Assembly: GCF_016865425.1 (NCBI RefSeq)
Contig: NZ_AP023355.1
Location: 2,416,198-2,480,197, forward strand
Direction: 5' to 3'
Origin: Actinocatenispora thailandica
Lineage (GTDB): Bacteria; Actinomycetota; Actinomycetes; Mycobacteriales; Micromonosporaceae
DNA: 64,000 nt
The notes below the pieces were generated by a model. It did not search any database and was not told where the DNA came from. It saw only the letters and a list, made by a program, of their open reading frames with translations. Positions within the stretch are counted from its first letter, which is position 1. Every line of letters starts with the position of its first letter. A program made the position numbers and the translations under genes. Shown here one piece after another: positions 21,111-30,491 of this stretch.

Positions 21111-22037
21111 TCAGTGGTCGTCGGCGTCCCCGGCGAGGATGCGGTAGATGTCCCGCTTCGTTCGGTCGAGGACCCGCCGGGCGGCCTCGACCGCCTCGGA
21201 GGTACCGGCGTGCGCCACCTGAGCGGCCGCGGCGTGCACCGCGGCGAGCGACTGCCACAGTTCGGTCGGCTCGTCCGACGCCGCCTCGGCAGCGTTCGCG
21301 AACGGCGCGGCCAGCTCGTCCGGGTGCTCGTCGACGTAGGTCCGGCCGGCGTCGGTGAGCGCGAACTCGCGGCGCCGGGCGCTGCCCGACTCCTCGACCA
21401 GCTCCTCGTCGGCCAGCTGGGAGAGCGCGGGATAGACCGAGCCGGGGCTCGGCCGCCAGACCCCGCCGGACCGGCGGGCGATCTCGCGGATCAGCTGGTA
21501 GCCGTTGCGGGGCTGCTCGGCGAGCAGCGCGAGGACGGCCGCGCGCACGTCACCGCGTCGGACCCGGGCGGCGCGACGTGGCCCGCCCGGCCCGAAGCCC
21601 GGCCCGAACCCCGGCCCGTACGCCCCGGGGCCGGGGAATCCCGGCGGGCCGAAGCCGGGGCCGCCGAAGCCGTGGCCGGGTGGCTGCGGTGGTCCGGGCG
21701 GTACGGGCGGGAGCGGCGTGCCGTCGGCGGTGGATCGCCAGTGCTGCCCGTCGCCCGTCGCCGGGGAGACCGCCGGCCAGTCGCCGTCGTCGTCGAGGTC
21801 GTCGAACGGTCCGCCCGGGGCGTTCGGTGGCGGTGGCGGTCCGGGCGGCCCCGACGGGGTGTCGAACGGACCGCCGGGTGGGGCCGGATGCGGCCAGCCC
21901 GCCGGGTGAGCGTGGTGCCCGGGCACCGAGTGAGCGTGGTGCCGGGGCGCCGGGTGAGCGTGGTGGCCGGCGAGGTGATGGACCGGCACCGGGTGGCCGG
22001 CGGCAGGGTGGCCGGGGACGTGCTGGTGCGGATGCAT
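21111..22037 (-). CDS. PadR-family regulator with His/Pro/Gly-rich N-terminal extension
   Basis: A 308-residue protein. The C-terminal 170 residues are a PadR winged helix (RRGDVRAAVLALLAEQPRNGYQLIREIARRSGGVWRPSPGSVYPALSQLADEELVEE), followed by a helical dimer arm. The first about 135 residues are highly unusual: His-rich repeats (HHAHPAPRHHAHSVPGHHAHP) and then Pro/Gly-rich sequence (PGFGPGFGPGG). ATG 22037 has GAGGAG 6 nt upstream. PadR proteins usually repress their own and adjacent transport genes in response to drugs or phenolics. The His-rich arm could bind metal ions (inference). It is divergent from the second GGDEF-EAL gene, with a palindrome between them. Confidence 0.9.
   Translation of the reverse strand: MHPHQHVPGHPAAGHPVPVHHLAGHHAHPAPRHHAHSVPGHHAHPAGWPHPAPPGGPFDTPSGPPGPPPPPNAPGGPFDDLDDDGDWPAVSPATGDGQHWRSTADGTPLPPVPPGPPQPPGHGFGGPGFGPPGFPGPGAYGPGFGPGFGPGGPRRAARVRRGDVRAAVLALLAEQPRNGYQLIREIARRSGGVWRPSPGSVYPALSQLADEELVEESGSARRREFALTDAGRTYVDEHPDELAAPFANAAEAASDEPTELWQSLAAVHAAAAQVAHAGTSEAVEAARRVLDRTKRDIYRILAGDADDH
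21901..21972. repeat. 24-bp tandem repeat, three copies, within padR
   Basis: Three consecutive 24-bp units of the type ccgggtgagcgtggtgcc encode the His-rich repeats of the PadR N terminus. Copies differ at a few positions, so the array is not brand-new. Confidence 0.7.
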
Positions 22038-22079
22038 GCGGGACTCCTCGATCATTCGCAACCGTTCTCGATGCTTCGA

Positions 22080-22089
22080 CGATATATCG
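22080..22089. promoter_or_regulatory. Palindrome cgatatatcg, likely PadR operator
   Basis: A perfect 10-bp AT-centred palindrome in GC-rich DNA, 43 nt upstream of the padR start. AT-rich dyads of this kind are typical autoregulatory sites of PadR-like proteins. An adjacent cgatgatcgat extends the partial symmetry. Confidence 0.55.
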
Positions 22090-22245
22090 CGATGATCGAT
22101 CTGTCGACACTCGGCGCGAACGTGACCGGAACCACGCGTTCCCCGAATCGTTGTCACCTGTGTCGGTGACTGTGCGCCAGACGGGGGAGGCGGCCCGCGA
22201 GCCGCCCCGCGCCCGCCGGTCCCGGGGAGAGGGGGTTGACGGCCG

Positions 22246-24929
22246 ATGACGACGACGGCTATCTCGCGCGCGTTGCGCCACCCCGGCTGGTCGACGGCGG
22301 CGTGGGTGCTCCTGTCGGTCGCCCCGGTGGTGTACGGCTGGGCGATCCTCGCGGCGCTCGCCGGCGTGCTGCCGGCCCGTGTCGCGCTGGCCGCCGTCGG
22401 CGCCGGCCCGGTGCTGTGCGCCGTGCTGCTGGTGCGGCTGGCGCTGGTGCTGCCGCACGGTGCGTGCCGCGGCGCCGGCATGCTCGCGATGGGCTCGCTC
22501 GCCGCCGGGGCCGCGCTGGTCGTGCTCGCCGCCGTACCGCACGGCTGGGGTGCCCGGCTGCTCGCCGTCGGGTTCACCGTCTCGACCGCGCTGTGCCTGC
22601 TCGGCCTGCTGATGCTGCCCGGCACCGCGCCGAGCTGGCGGATCCGGCTGCGCCGGCTGCTGGACGGGTTCGGCATCGGGATCAGCGTGTTCTACGCGGC
22701 CTGGCTGCTGGTGATCGTGCCGTTGGAGGGCGACGGGCTCGGCCCGTCCGGCCCCCGGGCGCTGCTCGCCGTGCTGGTTTGGCTGATCGCGGCGATGGCG
22801 CTGGCCTGCACGGTGCTGATCGCCGCCCGTGCCTTCCGGTACCGCCGTGCGGCGCTGGCGTGCGGCGCCGGCGTGGCGCTGGTGCTGCTGGGGCAGGCCG
22901 TCCTGGTCGTGCTGGTGCTGCTGCACGCCGCTCCGGCCGCGCAGTTCGCGGCCGCGGCCGGTACCGTCCTCGGGCCGGCGCTGCTCTTCCTCGGAGCGTC
23001 CCGCACCGGCACCCGCACCGACACCTCCGGCGTCGCCCAGCCCAGCTCGATCGCCGGGATGCCGCTGCTGTCGGTGCCGGTTGCGCTGGCCGTGGTCGCC
23101 ACCGTCTACCACCTGGCCACCGTCGGCACCTTCAGCGCCTACTCGGCCGGGGTCGCGGTGCTGGTGGTGCTCACGGTCGCGGGCCGGGAGGCGTTCGCGG
23201 TGTTCGACGTCCGCTGCTACGCCGCCGAGCTGGCCGAGCAGGAGGCCCGGTTCCGTTCCATCGTGGCCGGCTCGGACGACGTGACGATGGTGCTGGACGA
23301 GTGTCTGATCGTGCGCTGGCAGTCGCCGGCCGCGGCGCGCCGGTTCGGGCTGTCCGACGCCGAGGTACTGGGCCGCCCGTTCAGCGCGCTGTTCCACCCC
23401 GAGGACGCGCCGTCGCTCGCCGAGCAGCTGCGCGAGCTGCTGGTCGACCCGCCCGACGCGCGGGTGCTGGTCAGCGGCCGGCTCCGGGACGGGTTCGGCA
23501 CCTGGCGGTTCACCGAGTCCAGCGCGACCGACCACCGCAACGAGCCGGCGGTGGCCGGGTGGTGGTGCATCTGCGGGATGTCAGCGCGCACCGGGAACTC
23601 TCGCATCAGGTCAGCCGGCTGACCTACACCGACCCGCTGACCGGCCTGCCGAACCGGCGGGCCCTGTTGCGCACCCTCGCCGAGCTGCGCGATCGGCCCC
23701 GGCCGTGGCGCGGCTGCGTACTGGTGCTGGACCTGTCCGGGGTGCAGGAGGTCAACGAGACCCGGGGCCGCGAGGTCGGCGACGCTGTCCTGGTCGAGGT
23801 GGCGCGGCGGCTGCGCGCGGCGCTGGCGCCCGACCACGTCCTGGCCCGCCTCGGCGGCGACGAGTTCGCCGTGGTGGTGGGCTGCGCGCCGGCGACCGCG
23901 GACGGCGTCGCGGCCCGGCTGATCGGGGTGCTGGCCGAGCCGTACGCGGTGGGCGGTGGCCGGGTGCTGCTCGGCGCCTGCGCCGGGGTGGCCGAGTTCG
24001 GGCCGACCGCGACGCCGGACGAGCTGGTGGCGGGCGCCGACGTGGCGATGCGGCGGGCGAAGTCGCTGGGCGGCAACCGCTCCGAGCGGTACGACGAGTC
24101 GCTGGAGGTGCAGCTGATGCGTCGCTCGATGCTGACCGCCGAGCTGCCCGGCGCGGACCGCCGCGGCGAGCTGGACCTGCTGTACCAGCCGATCGTGGCG
24201 GTCGACGACCGGCACCCGGTGGCGGTGGAGGCGTTGCTGCGCTGGCGGCACCCGCAGCTGGGCACGGTCGGGCCGGAGGAGTTCGTGCCGATCGCGGAGG
24301 CGGCCGGGCTGATCGACGAGGTCGGCGGCTGGGTGCTGCACCAGGCATGCCGCCGGGTCGCCAGCTGGCGCGCGGAGGGCCGGCCGGTGCAGGTGGCGGT
24401 CAACCTGTCGGCGGTCCAGCTGCGCGAGTCGGACTTCGTCGCCCAGGTCGCCGCCGTCCTCGACGCGTACGAGGTGCCGCCGGAGGCGCTGATCGTCGAG
24501 GCCGGTGAGGCGGACGTGGTGGCCGACGTACCGGCCGCGGTGCACACCCTCGGCGGGTTGCGCGCGCTCGGCGTCCGGGTGGCGCTGGACGACTTCGGTA
24601 CCGGCCACAGCGCGCTGACCTACCTGCGCCGGCTGCCGGTGGACATCCTGAAGGCGGACCGCGCGCTGATCGCCGAGCCGGTCACGCCCGGCACGCCGGC
24701 CGCGCCGCTCGCCGAGATCGTGGTACGCCTCGGCGAACGGCTCGGCATGTCGGTGGTCGCCGAGGGCGTCGAGACCGCGGAACAGCTGAGCGCGTTGGCC
24801 GCGGCGGGTTGCGGCTACGCGCAGGGGTACCTGTTCGGCCGGCCGATGCCGGTCGAGCACGTGGAGGCGTTCTTCGAGCTGCACGCGGACGGCGTACCGC
24901 GGGCGATCGGTCCATCCACTGTGGACTGA
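22246..24929 (+). CDS. Membrane PAS-GGDEF-EAL c-di-GMP protein (one-base frame correction needed)
   Basis: The first frame (from ATG 22246) gives ten or so membrane segments and a PAS-like domain (EQEARFRSIVAGSDDVTMVLDE, about residue 330-440), then stops at 23622. The second frame carries HLRDVSAHRELSHQVSRLTY into GGDEF and EAL domains to 24929. Adding one G to the run at 23557-23559 turns the junction into VAGVVVHLRDVSAH and yields 894 residues. GGDEF is intact at 537-541 and EALLR at 662-666; NLSAVQL, DDFGTGHSAL and VVAEGVE follow. In the metal-binding ELTE position the sequence reads EAGE, keeping both acids. Likely synthesises and/or degrades c-di-GMP in response to a membrane/PAS signal. 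If the indel is real, the catalytic half is lost. Confidence 0.8.
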
Positions 24930-25113
24930 GGCCGGCGCACCGGGGTCGGCGGCGACGAGGATCTGCCGGACTGCCCGACTTGTCGGCGGTAGGAAAGCTA
25001 CGGTAGTGACAAGTTCGACATGCGTCGGCCGTTCCGGCGGCTGCTCGCGCGGGTAGCGTCCGAAGAAACTGCATGTCGGGCGGGTGCCCGCGGTCGAGGA
25101 AGGAAGGCGCGCG

Positions 25114-25140
25114 ATGCCGAAGGTGAGCAGGCGGCCATGA
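25114..25140 (+). CDS. 8-codon leader ORF overlapping the ketosynthase start
   Basis: ATG 25114 has AGGAAGG 6-7 nt upstream and reads MPKVSRRP before a TGA that overlaps the ketosynthase ATG as ATGA. The ketosynthase has no good ribosome site of its own, so coupled re-initiation is a reasonable reading. Confidence 0.35.
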   Translation: MPKVSRRP

Positions 25141-26606
25141 CCGCCGCCGGTTCCGCCGCGGGCGCGCCCCGCGGCGTCGTCGTCACCGGCTTCGGCGCGG
25201 TGACCCCGGTCGGCAACGACCGGGAGAGCACGTGGCGATCGCTGCTCGCCGGCAGATCCGGGATCGGCCCGATCACCGCGTTCGACGCGTCCGGCCAGCC
25301 GGTCCGGATCGCCGCCGAGGTGCGCGACTTCGACCCGGCGACGGTGCTGACCGGCAAGCGGCTGCGCCGCTCGGCCCGGTTCACCCAGTTCGCGGTGGCC
25401 GCCGCCCGGGAGGCGGTCGCCGACGCCGGCCTGCGGATCGGCGCGGTGGACGCCCTGCCGGTCGGCGCGCCGGCAGCGGGCGCCACCGGTACGGCACCGC
25501 CGAGCGCCACCGGAACGGCACCGCGAAGCGCCACCGGCCCGGCATCGCCGGGCGAGGAGACCACGGCATCGCCGGGCGAGGAGACCACGGCATCGCCCGG
25601 GGAGGGCGGCACTGCCGCACGGTCGGGCCCGCATCCCGATGCCGCTGCGGTACCGGCGGACCGGGTCGGGGTGGTCGTCAACGCCGCGGTGGCCGGCTTC
25701 GACACCGTCGAGTCGGCGACCCGGCAGCTGCTGGCCGGCGACCAGCGGCACATCTCGCCGTACTTCGTGGCCTCGTCGCTGACCAACATGCCGGCCTGCG
25801 AGGTGGCCATCGACCTCGGCGTGCACGGCCCGGTCACGGCGAGCGCGCTGGCCTGCGCGAGCGGGCTGTACGCGTTCGTGGAGGCGCGCCGGCTGATCGC
25901 GGCCGGCGAGGCGGACGTGGTGATCTGCGGCGGTACCGACGCGGCGATCACCCCGGTGATGTTCGCCGGGCTGGCCCGGATGGGCGCGTTGTCGACGCGC
26001 AACGACGACCCGGCGGCGGCGAGCCGGCCGTTCGACGCCGACCGGGACGGGTTCGTGTTCGGCGAGGGCGCGGTCCTCGCGGTACTGGAGTCGGCCGAGC
26101 ACGCGGCGCGCCGCGGCGCGACGCCGTACGCGACGCTGGCCGGCGGTGCGCTGACCGCGGACGCGTTCCATGTCAGCGCGCCGGACCCGACCGCCGCGCA
26201 GGCGGCCGCGGCAATCACCGGTGCGCTGCGCAACGCCGACGTCAAGCCGGACGAGGTGGACTACGTCTGCGCGCACGGCACCGGTACCAGGGCGAACGAC
26301 CGGACCGAGACGATGGCGCTGCACGCGGCGTTCGGCCCGGCCGCCGACCGGCTCGCGATCTCCAGCCCGAAGTCGATGGTGGGGCACCTGATCGGCGCGG
26401 CCGGTGCGCTCGGCGCGATGGTCTGCGCCCTCGCGGTCCGGGACGGCCGGGTACCGCCGACGGTCAACCTGGAGCGCGCGGATCCGGAGTGCGACCTCGA
26501 CTACGTGCCGGCCACGGCCCGGTCGCTGCCGGTGTCTGCGGCGATCGCGGACGCGTTCGGCTTCGGCGGGCAGAACTGCGTCGCGGTCTTCACCCGGCCG
26601 GCATGA
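25137..26606 (+). CDS. Beta-ketoacyl-ACP synthase II-type ketosynthase with repeat insertion
   Basis: A 489-residue FabF/KAS II-type enzyme (Claisen condensation of malonyl-ACP with an acyl chain). The catalytic triad is intact: Cys240 in ALACASGLYAF, His380 in CAHGTGTRANDR and His417 in SMVGHLIGAAGAL. Residues about 110-165 are not conserved ketosynthase sequence but two kinds of tandem repeat (TGTAPxSA and TASPGEET units). The insertion makes the protein about 70 residues longer than FabF. No acyl carrier protein gene is adjacent; an acyl-CoA synthetase follows on the same strand after 190 nt. It could serve fatty-acid or a small polyketide pathway. Confidence 0.88.
   Translation: MTAAGSAAGAPRGVVVTGFGAVTPVGNDRESTWRSLLAGRSGIGPITAFDASGQPVRIAAEVRDFDPATVLTGKRLRRSARFTQFAVAAAREAVADAGLRIGAVDALPVGAPAAGATGTAPPSATGTAPRSATGPASPGEETTASPGEETTASPGEGGTAARSGPHPDAAAVPADRVGVVVNAAVAGFDTVESATRQLLAGDQRHISPYFVASSLTNMPACEVAIDLGVHGPVTASALACASGLYAFVEARRLIAAGEADVVICGGTDAAITPVMFAGLARMGALSTRNDDPAAASRPFDADRDGFVFGEGAVLAVLESAEHAARRGATPYATLAGGALTADAFHVSAPDPTAAQAAAAITGALRNADVKPDEVDYVCAHGTGTRANDRTETMALHAAFGPAADRLAISSPKSMVGHLIGAAGALGAMVCALAVRDGRVPPTVNLERADPECDLDYVPATARSLPVSAAIADAFGFGGQNCVAVFTRPA
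25481..25610. repeat. Two adjoining 24-bp minisatellites inside the ketosynthase
   Basis: Units at 25481-25504 and 25505-25528 (gccaccggtacggcacc type) with a partial third copy, then identical units at 25541-25564 and 25565-25588 (ggcatcgccgggcgagg type) with a partial third. Both periods are 24 bp, so the frame is kept and length changes would add or remove 8 residues. Confidence 0.85.
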
Positions 26607-26796
26607 TCCGACGGCGGCGCGGCTGCCCGGGTTCCGCCGGCGGCGCCGGTCGGCGGATCCTGCCGGTACCCCGGTCCGACGGCAGCAACCGGTCGACGGA
26701 TCCCACCGGCTGCCGCCGGTTCGACAGGTTCCGCCGGCGGTGACCGGCGGAATGGTTTCGCCGGCGTCGCCGGCCCGATGGTGTTGCGAGGCAACC

Positions 26797-28428
26797 GTGT
26801 CCTACACCTACGACCCGACCGCCTACCGCGCGGTCTTCGAGCGGCACTTCACGTTCCTTTCCGGGTTCCGGCGCAACGTGCACCGGTTCGCCGACCAGCT
26901 CGCCCTGTACGACACCGACCGCGACCGGAGCTTCACCTACGCGCAGCTCGGCGCCGAGGTCGATCGGCTCGCCGCCGGCCTGGCGGAGCGCGGCGTGCGG
27001 CCGGCCGATGTGGTGGTCTTCCAGCTGTTCAACGGCAGCGAGTTCGCGCTGTGCTACCTCGCGGCGCAGCAGCTCGGCGCGGTTGCGGCGCCGATCAACT
27101 TCCGGTTCTCCGCCGGCGAGACGGCGCACGTGCTCGACGACAGCGAACCCGTCGCGTACCTGTTCGACGCGGCGATCGCGCCGATGGCCACCGCGGCGCT
27201 GGACCGGGCCGGCCGGGTGCCGGCGATCGTGGCGGCGGCGGGCGCGCCGGCGCCGGCCGGCGTCACCGCGTTCGACGACCTGCTCTCCGACGGCCCGGTG
27301 CCGGCGCACCCGGCCGGCGCGTTCGACGAGACGGTGCGGCTGTACACCTCGGGTACCACCGGGATGCCGAAAGGCGTGTCGCTGCCGAGCGTGGCTGAGG
27401 TGCTGACCGCGCACGACGTGATCATGCACTTCCCGCTGGACCCGACCGATCGGACGCTGAACATGACGCCGTGGTTCCACCGCGGTGGCATCTCGCCGGG
27501 CGGGCCGAACGCGATCTTCTACGCCGGCGCGGCCGGGGTGACGATGCGCAGGTTCGACCCGGACGCCTGCCTGGACATGGTCGCCGAGCACGGCCTGACG
27601 TACCTGATCGGGGCGCCGACCAACCTTGCGCTGCTGGCCGACGCGCAGGAGGCCCGGCCCCGGGACCTGTCCACGCTGCGCGGCGTGGTGACGATGGGCG
27701 CGCCGCTGGAGCGGGCCGCGTGCCTGCGCTACCAGCGGGTGCTCACACCGCGCATCTTCAACGGGTACGGCACCACCGAGGCGTTCTGGAACACCTTCCT
27801 GCGGCCGTCCGACCTGCCCGCGCACGCCGGCAGCGCCGGCCGGGCCTGCACCGACGACGACGTCGCGGTGGTGCGGGTGTACGACGACCGGCTGGCCGAG
27901 CCGACCGACACGGTGGCCAAGGACGGCACCGAGACCGGCGAGATCATCATGCGCTCGGTCAAGTCCGGCTACTCCTACGTCAACAACGACGCCGAGCAGG
28001 CCGCCCGGTTCCGGGACGGCTGGCTGTACTCCGGCGACCTGGGCACCTGGGACGCGCAGGAGTTCGTCACGATCGTCGGCCGCAAGGACGACATGATCAT
28101 CTCCGGCGGCGAGAACGTGCACCCGGTGCAGGTCGAGGAGGTACTCAACGAGCATCCGCTGGTGGCCGACTCGATCGTGGTCGGCATCCCGGACGAGCGC
28201 TGGGGCCAGCTCGTCGTGGCGTACGTGCAGCCGGCGGGCGCCGGGCTGACCGCCGCCGAGTGCGACCGGCACTGCCGCGAGCACCCGATGCTCGCCGACT
28301 TCAAGCGGCCCCGGGCGTACCGGTTCGTCGACGAGTTGCCGCGCACCGCGACGGGCAAGAAGATGCACTACCGGATCCGCGACGAACTCGCCGACCAGGC
28401 CGCCGCCGCGGTACTCGAACGGCCCTGA
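26797..28428 (+). CDS. Acyl-CoA synthetase (AMP-forming, class I adenylate-forming)
   Basis: A 543-residue ANL-superfamily ligase that activates a carboxylic acid as acyl-AMP and transfers it to CoA. Core motifs: LYTSGTTGMPKGVSLP (P-loop, about residue 183), NGYGTTEAFWN, YSGDLGTWD and GRKDDMIISGGENVHPVQVEEVL, with the C-terminal catalytic lysine in PRTATGKKMHY. GTG 26797 is selected (GAGG about 6 nt upstream). Chain-length preference cannot be read. Its position after a ketosynthase suggests supply of an acyl starter, but this is inference. Confidence 0.92.
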   Translation: MSYTYDPTAYRAVFERHFTFLSGFRRNVHRFADQLALYDTDRDRSFTYAQLGAEVDRLAAGLAERGVRPADVVVFQLFNGSEFALCYLAAQQLGAVAAPINFRFSAGETAHVLDDSEPVAYLFDAAIAPMATAALDRAGRVPAIVAAAGAPAPAGVTAFDDLLSDGPVPAHPAGAFDETVRLYTSGTTGMPKGVSLPSVAEVLTAHDVIMHFPLDPTDRTLNMTPWFHRGGISPGGPNAIFYAGAAGVTMRRFDPDACLDMVAEHGLTYLIGAPTNLALLADAQEARPRDLSTLRGVVTMGAPLERAACLRYQRVLTPRIFNGYGTTEAFWNTFLRPSDLPAHAGSAGRACTDDDVAVVRVYDDRLAEPTDTVAKDGTETGEIIMRSVKSGYSYVNNDAEQAARFRDGWLYSGDLGTWDAQEFVTIVGRKDDMIISGGENVHPVQVEEVLNEHPLVADSIVVGIPDERWGQLVVAYVQPAGAGLTAAECDRHCREHPMLADFKRPRAYRFVDELPRTATGKKMHYRIRDELADQAAAAVLERP

Positions 28429-28450
28429 TCGCGCCGCCCGCCGCGGTCGA

Positions 28451-29401
28451 TCAGAGCAGGCCGGTGCGGGCGGCCTGGAGGCCGGCCTGGAAGCGGTTTC
28501 CGGCGCCGAGCCGGTCCATCAGGCCCCGCACCCGGCGCTGCACGGTGCGCAGTCCGAGGCCGAGGTGCGCGGCGATGCGCTCGTCGGTGAGGCCGGTCGC
28601 GAGCAGCGCCAACACCTGCCGGTCTGCCTCCGACAGGTCGCCGGGCGCGGGGTCGTCGCCGGTGCTGCCGGCGCGCCCGGCATCGCCGAACGGCACCGCG
28701 CGCTGCCAGTACGAGTCGAAGGTGGCGACGAGCGCGTCGAGCAGCGAACAGGGCCGGACCACCATGGCGCGCTCCACCTCGGTGCCCTCGCTGACCGGCA
28801 CCATCGCCCACCGCCGGTCCACGATCAGCAGCTTGAACGGCAGATCGGGCAGGATCCGGGCCTGCTCGCCGGCGCTCTTCAACGTGTCCACATCGGACAG
28901 CCGGCCGGGCACGGTGAGCGCGGGACGGGCGTACACGGCGCGGTAGCGGACCCGCTGGCCGAGGCTCGCGAGCTCCATCCCGAGATCGCGGACCGGCACC
29001 ACGTAGGGCGGCTTGTCGAAGCCGAGGATCTCCTTGCGGGCGCAGCGAACCAGCTGCTCGTAGCGCAGCGAGACCTGCTCGCTGCCGGCCACCAGCTCGA
29101 CCGGGTCGGGGCTGCCGACCTGGCGGTACCGCAGCAGCAGTGGTTCGACCGCGGCCCGGGCCCGGCGCAGCAGCTCCTCCTGACGGTGCGCGAGCAGCTC
29201 CACAGCCACGTCCGGGGCGACCGCGGTACAGCCCGGACCGGGCAGCAGCAGGCCGGCCTCGCGCAGCTCACCGATGGCGGCGCCGACGGCGTCCGGATCC
29301 CGGTCGGACCGGGTCAACGCGTCCGGGCGGGCGCCGGGCCGCTCCAACAGCTCCAGGTAGAGCTGCTCGGCCGCGGTGGACAGTCCCAACGTCTCGAACA
29401 T
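28451..29401 (-). CDS. LuxR-type regulator with TrmB-like N-terminal region
   Basis: A 316-residue regulator. The N-terminal part (MFETLGLSTAAEQLYLELLERPGARPDAL) resembles the TrmB/winged-helix start seen in a family of actinomycete LuxR proteins. The middle holds a PLDc/TrmB-like ligand region. The C-terminal GerE HTH reads LSEADRQVLALLATGLTDERIAAHLGLGLRTVQRRVRGLMDRLGA (about 252-297). ATG 29401 has GGAGG just upstream. Divergent from the secreted G1-type peptidase at 29578, whose expression it probably controls. Confidence 0.87.
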   Translation of the reverse strand: MFETLGLSTAAEQLYLELLERPGARPDALTRSDRDPDAVGAAIGELREAGLLLPGPGCTAVAPDVAVELLAHRQEELLRRARAAVEPLLLRYRQVGSPDPVELVAGSEQVSLRYEQLVRCARKEILGFDKPPYVVPVRDLGMELASLGQRVRYRAVYARPALTVPGRLSDVDTLKSAGEQARILPDLPFKLLIVDRRWAMVPVSEGTEVERAMVVRPCSLLDALVATFDSYWQRAVPFGDAGRAGSTGDDPAPGDLSEADRQVLALLATGLTDERIAAHLGLGLRTVQRRVRGLMDRLGAGNRFQAGLQAARTGLL

Positions 29402-29520
29402 GCTTCCTCCCCGAACGCGAGCGCCGGCAGCTGCCGGCGGCCACTGCGGTCTGCGGCGGGATGCCGCCGCCGACACCTTCCCGCCGCGCACTGCGGTTCC
29501 GCCCGCTCGACTGAGCCGAC

Positions 29521-29540
29521 AAGATGCGACATGTCATCTT
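29521..29540. promoter_or_regulatory. Dyad aagatg-N8-catctt, candidate LuxR operator
   Basis: Perfect 6-bp arms around an 8-bp centre containing gacatgtc, 38 nt before the peptidase start and 120 nt from the LuxR start. Confidence 0.4.
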
Positions 29541-29577
29541 TCGTCCATCTTGTGGACCTCGGCACGAGGAGGGGCAG

Positions 29578-30321
29578 ATGCCCAACCGTATTCTGTTACG
29601 GCTCGCCGGTGTGGGGATGGCCGCCGCCATGACGATCGCCGCGCTCGTCACCGGCCCCGCCGCGGCGGTCGCCGGGCCCGCCGGCTACGGGCCGGCGACC
29701 CCGCACCTGACCGACAACGTGTGGGGCGGCTACGTCGCCCAGGGCAGCGGCTTCGACTCGATCAGCGGCTCCTGGGTGGAACCGGACGCCAGCTGCACCT
29801 CCACCCAGGACCTGTACGCCCCGTGGGTCGGCATCGACGGCTACGGCTCGCAGACCGTCGAGCAGACCGGCGTGGAGACCAGCTGCCAGAACGGCTATCC
29901 GGCCTACCGCGCCTGGTACGAGATGTACCCGGCGGCGCCGGTCTACTGGAACGACCCGGTCGGCCCCGGCGACACCATCACCGGCAGCGTCACCGCCACC
30001 GGCGGCGGCGGGTACCAGATCACCCTGACCGACCGGACCGCCGGCTGGACCGAGCGCACCACCCAGTACCTGGGTGCGCAGGACGTCAGCGCGGAGGCGG
30101 TCATCGAGTCGCCGACCGGCAGCTACCCGTCGTTCGCGGAGCTGGACTTCTCCGGTATCACGGTCGACGGCCAGGTGTTCGACGCGTACCAGCCGACCGG
30201 GCTGGACTCCGGTGGCTACTCGCCCGGCCCGCTGTCCAACGGGGCGTTCAGCATGACGCCGGGCGGTTGGTCCTGGCCGTCGTCGGCCCATCACCACGTC
30301 GCCGGCCCGGTGCGGTACTGA
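29578..30321 (+). CDS. Secreted G1-family (eqolisin-like) glutamic peptidase
   Basis: A 247-residue exported protein with signal peptide MAAAMTIAALVTGPAAAVAG. The mature part fits the bacterial G1/eqolisin peptidase fold: NVWGGYVAQG, GSWVEPDA, PWVGIDGYGSQTVEQTGVE and YRAWYEMYP are family blocks, and AEAVIESPTG occupies the place of the catalytic-Glu block AEWIVE. The Gln of the Gln-Glu dyad is not assigned with confidence. ATG 29578 has GAGGAGG 6-8 nt upstream. Likely an acid-active secreted endopeptidase or a catalytically altered relative. A terminator follows. Confidence 0.82.
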   Translation: MPNRILLRLAGVGMAAAMTIAALVTGPAAAVAGPAGYGPATPHLTDNVWGGYVAQGSGFDSISGSWVEPDASCTSTQDLYAPWVGIDGYGSQTVEQTGVETSCQNGYPAYRAWYEMYPAAPVYWNDPVGPGDTITGSVTATGGGGYQITLTDRTAGWTERTTQYLGAQDVSAEAVIESPTGSYPSFAELDFSGITVDGQVFDAYQPTGLDSGGYSPGPLSNGAFSMTPGGWSWPSSAHHHVAGPVRY

Positions 30322-30346
30322 TCCCACGACCAGGCACGATCCCCAC

Positions 30347-30386
30347 ACCTCGCGCGGCGGTACCCCTCAGTGCCGTCGCGCGAGGT
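30347..30386 (+). terminator. Terminator after the G1 peptidase
   Basis: Fourteen-base arms (30347-30360 and 30373-30386) pair with one G-U wobble around a 12-nt loop. A short T-containing stretch (gttcgttcg) follows. Confidence 0.7.
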
Positions 30387-30491
30387 CGTTCGTTCGGGCG
30401 AAAGCTGTCGGGGGGCCGGCGCATACTGGCGGGCACGTTTCGTGCACGCCGGGCCGCGGCGACGCGGTCACCGGCGGGAGAGGTGACCACG

